Shown here in pieces: positions 6,710 through 8,819 of a DNA stretch of 8,819 nucleotides. The notes under the pieces were generated by a model. The model saw nothing but the letters and a program-made list of their open reading frames with translations. It ran no database searches and was not told where the DNA came from. Position numbers and translations under genes: made by a program. This DNA is from Gemmatimonadota bacterium (GTDB taxonomy: Bacteria; Gemmatimonadota; Gemmatimonadetes; Gemmatimonadales; GWC2-71-9): assembly GCA_003220975.1 (NCBI GenBank), contig QHTX01000123.1, forward strand, positions 3,112 through 11,930, given 5' to 3'. Position 1 is the first letter of the stretch; each line of letters opens with the position of its first letter.

Positions 6710-6748
6710 GACCTTGCTAACCGCCCAACCGCCTAACCGGCCCGGCTG
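6661..6748. repeat. Inverted octamer-repeat element at the 5' end of the beta-barrel gene
   Basis: The left arm 6661-6692 contains 8-base units GTCAGGCG, GTCAGGCG, GATAGGCG (6663-6686). The right arm 6716-6748 contains CTAACCGC, CCAACCGC, CTAACCGG (6717-6740). Comparing the left arm with the reverse complement of the right arm gives 25 identities over 32 positions with one single-base gap; the core around GG-GGCGG-GGCGG is conserved. The loop is 23 bases (6693-6715). It lies two bases before the stop of the SpoIID-like gene and covers the probable start and signal-peptide codons of the beta-barrel gene. Its design (arms of about 33 bases built from short G-rich units) matches the element at 3432-3533, but the unit sequence and length differ. 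Confidence 0.7.
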
Positions 6749-6749
6749 T

Positions 6750-8030
6750 CTAGTAAAGGCGCTCAACGTTGGCTCCCGGGAAGTAGGTCGTGGCGATCTT
6801 CCGATAGTCCTGGCCCGCGCGGGCCCGCCCCACCGCGCCCCACTGGCAGAACCCGACGCCGTGTCCCCACCCCGCGCCCGTGGCGACGACCCGGGTCACC
6901 TGGCCGCCCTCCTTCGTGACGCGCAGCTGGAACGCCGAGCTCCCCAGCAGCTGGTCGGGCTGGGGGCGGAGCACCGCGCGCACGTCCGTCCCCGGGACGC
7001 GCACGTCGCCGTGCTCGAACACGATGCGCAACTCGCCCACGCGACCGGACGCCGTCGTGCGGGTCACCTCGACGTCCGTGATGCGTTGCAGCCCGCCGCC
7101 GCCCGTGTTCATCACCGCGGGGAGCGTTCGCGACAATATAGCGCGCAGCTTGGCGGCGTCCCATTCCTCGCGCCAGCGAAACCGCGGCGACAGCTCGCTG
7201 TAGTAGTGCCCGCGCGTGGACGCGTCCGAAACCGGTCGGAGATAGGGCTGCGCCTGAGTCGTGCGGAACACCTCGTCCACGCCGGCCGTGCTGAGGCCGC
7301 ACGTGGAATGGAAGTAGGCGTCGACGATCTCGCCGTGGTAGCGGAGCACCTCGCCCCGCGTCTGGCGCACCGCGTCCCACGCGTCGGGGGTCTCGGCGGC
7401 GACCCCGTCGTACACCTGGTCGCGAATGTCCGTCCAGGCGTCGAACCCTTGGGCCTCCCAGCGACCGCGGTTCTTCAAGGCGAAGCTGCGCGACACCACC
7501 GCCTGCGCCAGCAGCGCCTGCCGCTCGTCGGGGCGCCGCGGGCCCAGCTCCGGGCCGACCACGCCGGCCAGATAGCTCTCGACGGGGACGCGGTTCATGA
7601 GCGTGAGTCCCGACGCGTCGCGCACCACGTTCACGCGGCCGCGGTAGCGGCGCCCGTTGGCCACGGCGAAGCGGTTCTCCGTCACGTTGACCGCGGAGAC
7701 GCCGAAGTGGCGCTCGCTGCGGGTGCCGTCGGGCTTCACCAGCCGCAACCCCACGGTGTCCGCCACGACGGTCCAACTCGATCCGGCAGGGATCGACCCG
7801 AGCGGGTCGCCGCTGCCGTCGTCGGTGACGAACAGCTCGCCGTCGCCGCCCAGCGTCACGCTCGGCGCGCCGACCGCAAGCCCCACCCGCAGCTCGGGCT
7901 CAGTGCCGGGCGTGATGAGAGGAGACGGCTGCGGCCGGGCGCACCCGGCCGCGAGGGCGAGGAGGCTAGCGAGCCCGGGCTTCGCCCAGCGCCGCGTCGA
8001 GTTGTGCGAGCGTGAAATCGATGTCACCAT
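6750..8030 (-). CDS. SpoIID/LytB-domain lipoprotein (predicted peptidoglycan lytic enzyme)
   Basis: From ATG at 8030 the protein has 426 residues. SpoIID is a lytic transglycosylase that cuts peptidoglycan strands lacking stem peptides; related domains are common in non-sporulating bacteria, so this is no evidence of sporulation. The N-terminus is basic (Arg7, Arg13, Arg14, Lys17), then hydrophobic, and ends in a lipobox-like AAGC with Cys30, predicting a lipid-anchored periplasmic protein. Domain motifs: VPVESYLAGVVGPEL at 148-162 (Glu161 in the place of the family's essential Glu), ALLAQAVVSRSFAL at 172-185, AYFHSTCGLSTAGVDEVF at 238-255, and GWGHGVGFCQWGA at 387-399 followed by YFPGANVERLY to the end. 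The first 21 codons overlap the hemL end in another frame. No ribosome site is obvious, and GTG at 8027 is an alternative start. The frame continues open to 8204 inside hemL, but that extension would destroy the signal peptide. Lnt, encoded downstream, would complete its acylation. Confidence 0.92.
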   Translation of the reverse strand: MVTSISRSHNSTRRWAKPGLASLLALAAGCARPQPSPLITPGTEPELRVGLAVGAPSVTLGGDGELFVTDDGSGDPLGSIPAGSSWTVVADTVGLRLVKPDGTRSERHFGVSAVNVTENRFAVANGRRYRGRVNVVRDASGLTLMNRVPVESYLAGVVGPELGPRRPDERQALLAQAVVSRSFALKNRGRWEAQGFDAWTDIRDQVYDGVAAETPDAWDAVRQTRGEVLRYHGEIVDAYFHSTCGLSTAGVDEVFRTTQAQPYLRPVSDASTRGHYYSELSPRFRWREEWDAAKLRAILSRTLPAVMNTGGGGLQRITDVEVTRTTASGRVGELRIVFEHGDVRVPGTDVRAVLRPQPDQLLGSSAFQLRVTKEGGQVTRVVATGAGWGHGVGFCQWGAVGRARAGQDYRKIATTYFPGANVERLY

Positions 8031-8819
8031 CGGTGTGCGCGCTCGAGACGAAGCCCGCCTCGAACGCCGAGGGGGCGAGGAAGACGCCGCGCGCGAGCGC
8101 GGCCCGGTGCCAGCGCGCGAACAGCGCGGTGTCCGAGGCCTTCGCCTGGGAGAAATTCCGCACGGGACCGGGCGCGAAGTACAGCCCCCACATCGAGCCC
8201 GCATGTCCCGTGGTGACGGGGACCCCGTGCCGCCGCGCGGCGTCCACTATACCCGCCACCAGCCGGCCGGTTCGCCGCTCGAGTGTCTCGTAGAAACCGG
8301 GGCGCTCGGTCTCCCGCAGCGTGGCGAGCCCCGCCGCCATGGCCACCGGATTCCCGGACAGCGTCCCGGCCTGGTAGACCGGGCCCTCGGGCGCCACGAG
8401 GCGCATCAACTCGGCCCGCCCACCGTACGCCCCCACCGGCAGCCCCCCGCCGATGATCTTGCCGAGCGTGGTGAGATCGGCGCGGACGCCGAGCTGCGCC
8501 TGCGCTCCGCCGGCCGCGACGCGGAACCCCGTCATCACCTCGTCGAAGATCAGCAACGCGCCGTGCTGATCGCACAGCGCGCGGAGCGCGGCGAGGAAGC
8601 CAGGCTCCGGAGGAATGAACCCCGCGTTGCCGACGTACGGCTCGACGATCACCGCGGCGATCTCGTCGCCCCGCCGGCGGAACACGCCCGCCGCCGCCTC
8701 CGCGTCGTTGAACGGCACCGTGAGGGTCAGCTGCGCGAGCGCGGCCGGGACGCCGGGACTGTCGGGCAGCCCCAGGGTCGCCACCCCGCTCCCGGCCTTG
8801 ACGAGGAAGCTGTCGCCGT
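7966..8819 (-). CDS. hemL: Glutamate-1-semialdehyde 2,1-aminomutase (HemL), 5' end cut by window edge
   Basis: PLP enzyme converting glutamate-1-semialdehyde to 5-aminolevulinate, the entry to tetrapyrrole (heme, corrinoid) synthesis by the C5 route. 283 codons are visible from the right edge to TAG at 7966-7968; about 140-150 N-terminal residues of the usual 430 or so lie outside. The frame continues past the GTG at 8784 to the edge, reading DSFLVKAGSGVATLGLPDSPGVP, which is the family's characteristic stretch, so 8784 is not the start. Further motifs: VEPYVGNAGFIPP, LIFDEVMTGFR (the cofactor-binding Asp codon at 8544-8542) and LGKIIGGGLPVGAYGG with the PLP-binding lysine encoded at 8460-8458. 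GTLSGNPVAMAAG and the C-terminal GVFLAPSAFEAGFVSSAHTDGDI are also typical. Its last 65 bases overlap the SpoIID-like gene. No anomaly is seen in the visible part. Confidence 0.96.
   Translation of the reverse strand, partial: GDSFLVKAGSGVATLGLPDSPGVPAALAQLTLTVPFNDAEAAAGVFRRRGDEIAAVIVEPYVGNAGFIPPEPGFLAALRALCDQHGALLIFDEVMTGFRVAAGGAQAQLGVRADLTTLGKIIGGGLPVGAYGGRAELMRLVAPEGPVYQAGTLSGNPVAMAAGLATLRETERPGFYETLERRTGRLVAGIVDAARRHGVPVTTGHAGSMWGLYFAPGPVRNFSQAKASDTALFARWHRAALARGVFLAPSAFEAGFVSSAHTDGDIDFTLAQLDAALGEARAR

Noticed and set aside
7135..7141. A TATATT -10-like box on the minus strand within the SpoIID-like gene
   Set aside because: It has no matching -35 at the right distance and sits inside coding sequence far from any start.
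6750..8030. The SpoIID domain taken as a sign of an endospore former
   Set aside because: SpoIID/LytB domains are widespread in non-sporulating diderms, and the high GC, lnt and barrel context does not fit a sporulating Firmicute.
8031..8204. N-terminal extension of the SpoIID-like frame up to 8204
   Set aside because: The extra residues are Arg/Pro/Ser-rich shadow sequence inside hemL and would bury the lipoprotein signal that starts at 8030.

Overview
This is a very GC-rich stretch of a bacterial chromosome in which every credible gene lies on the minus strand. Transcription therefore runs from base 8819 towards base 1. Lipoprotein maturation (lnt), a predicted lipoprotein and a likely outer-membrane beta-barrel point to a diderm (Gram-negative-type) organism. 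The high GC, the gene content and the G-rich 7-8-base tandem repeats make me think of Gemmatimonadota or a similar soil/sediment lineage. That placement is an impression, not something the window proves.

Layout in transcription order: (1) the C-terminal two thirds of hemL (glutamate-1-semialdehyde aminomutase), running off the right edge; (2) a SpoIID/LytB-domain lipoprotein whose start overlaps the hemL end by 65 bases; (3) a small predicted outer-membrane beta-barrel protein of unknown function; (4) a Gfo/Idh/MocA-family oxidoreductase with two altered catalytic-motif residues; (5) lnt, apolipoprotein N-acyltransferase; (6) a 115-base gap almost filled by a palindromic repeat; (7) hyuA and (8) hyuB, the two subunits of a hydantoinase/oxoprolinase/carboxylase-type ATP-dependent enzyme, with hyuB running off the left edge. 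Coding is nearly continuous. Three junctions are 4-base stop/start overlaps (beta-barrel/oxidoreductase, oxidoreductase/lnt, hyuA/hyuB), which suggests one or two translationally coupled operons. The first block has an envelope theme: Lnt would finish the acylation of lipoproteins such as the SpoIID protein next door. hyuAB look like a separate metabolic unit. I see no convincing promoter, rRNA, tRNA, CRISPR array, IS element or prophage.

The most unusual content is a set of short G-rich tandem repeats with 7- or 8-base periods. Two form long inverted repeats with arms of about 33 bases at gene boundaries (3432-3533 and 6661-6748). The second spreads into the 5' end of the beta-barrel gene. 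Two more are single 28-base heptamer tracts inside coding sequence (330-357 in hyuB, 4503-4530 in lnt). Both have the spacing of canonical G-quadruplex motifs, and both would cause a frameshift if one unit were gained or lost. Their shared design suggests one dispersed repeat class that has also entered genes.
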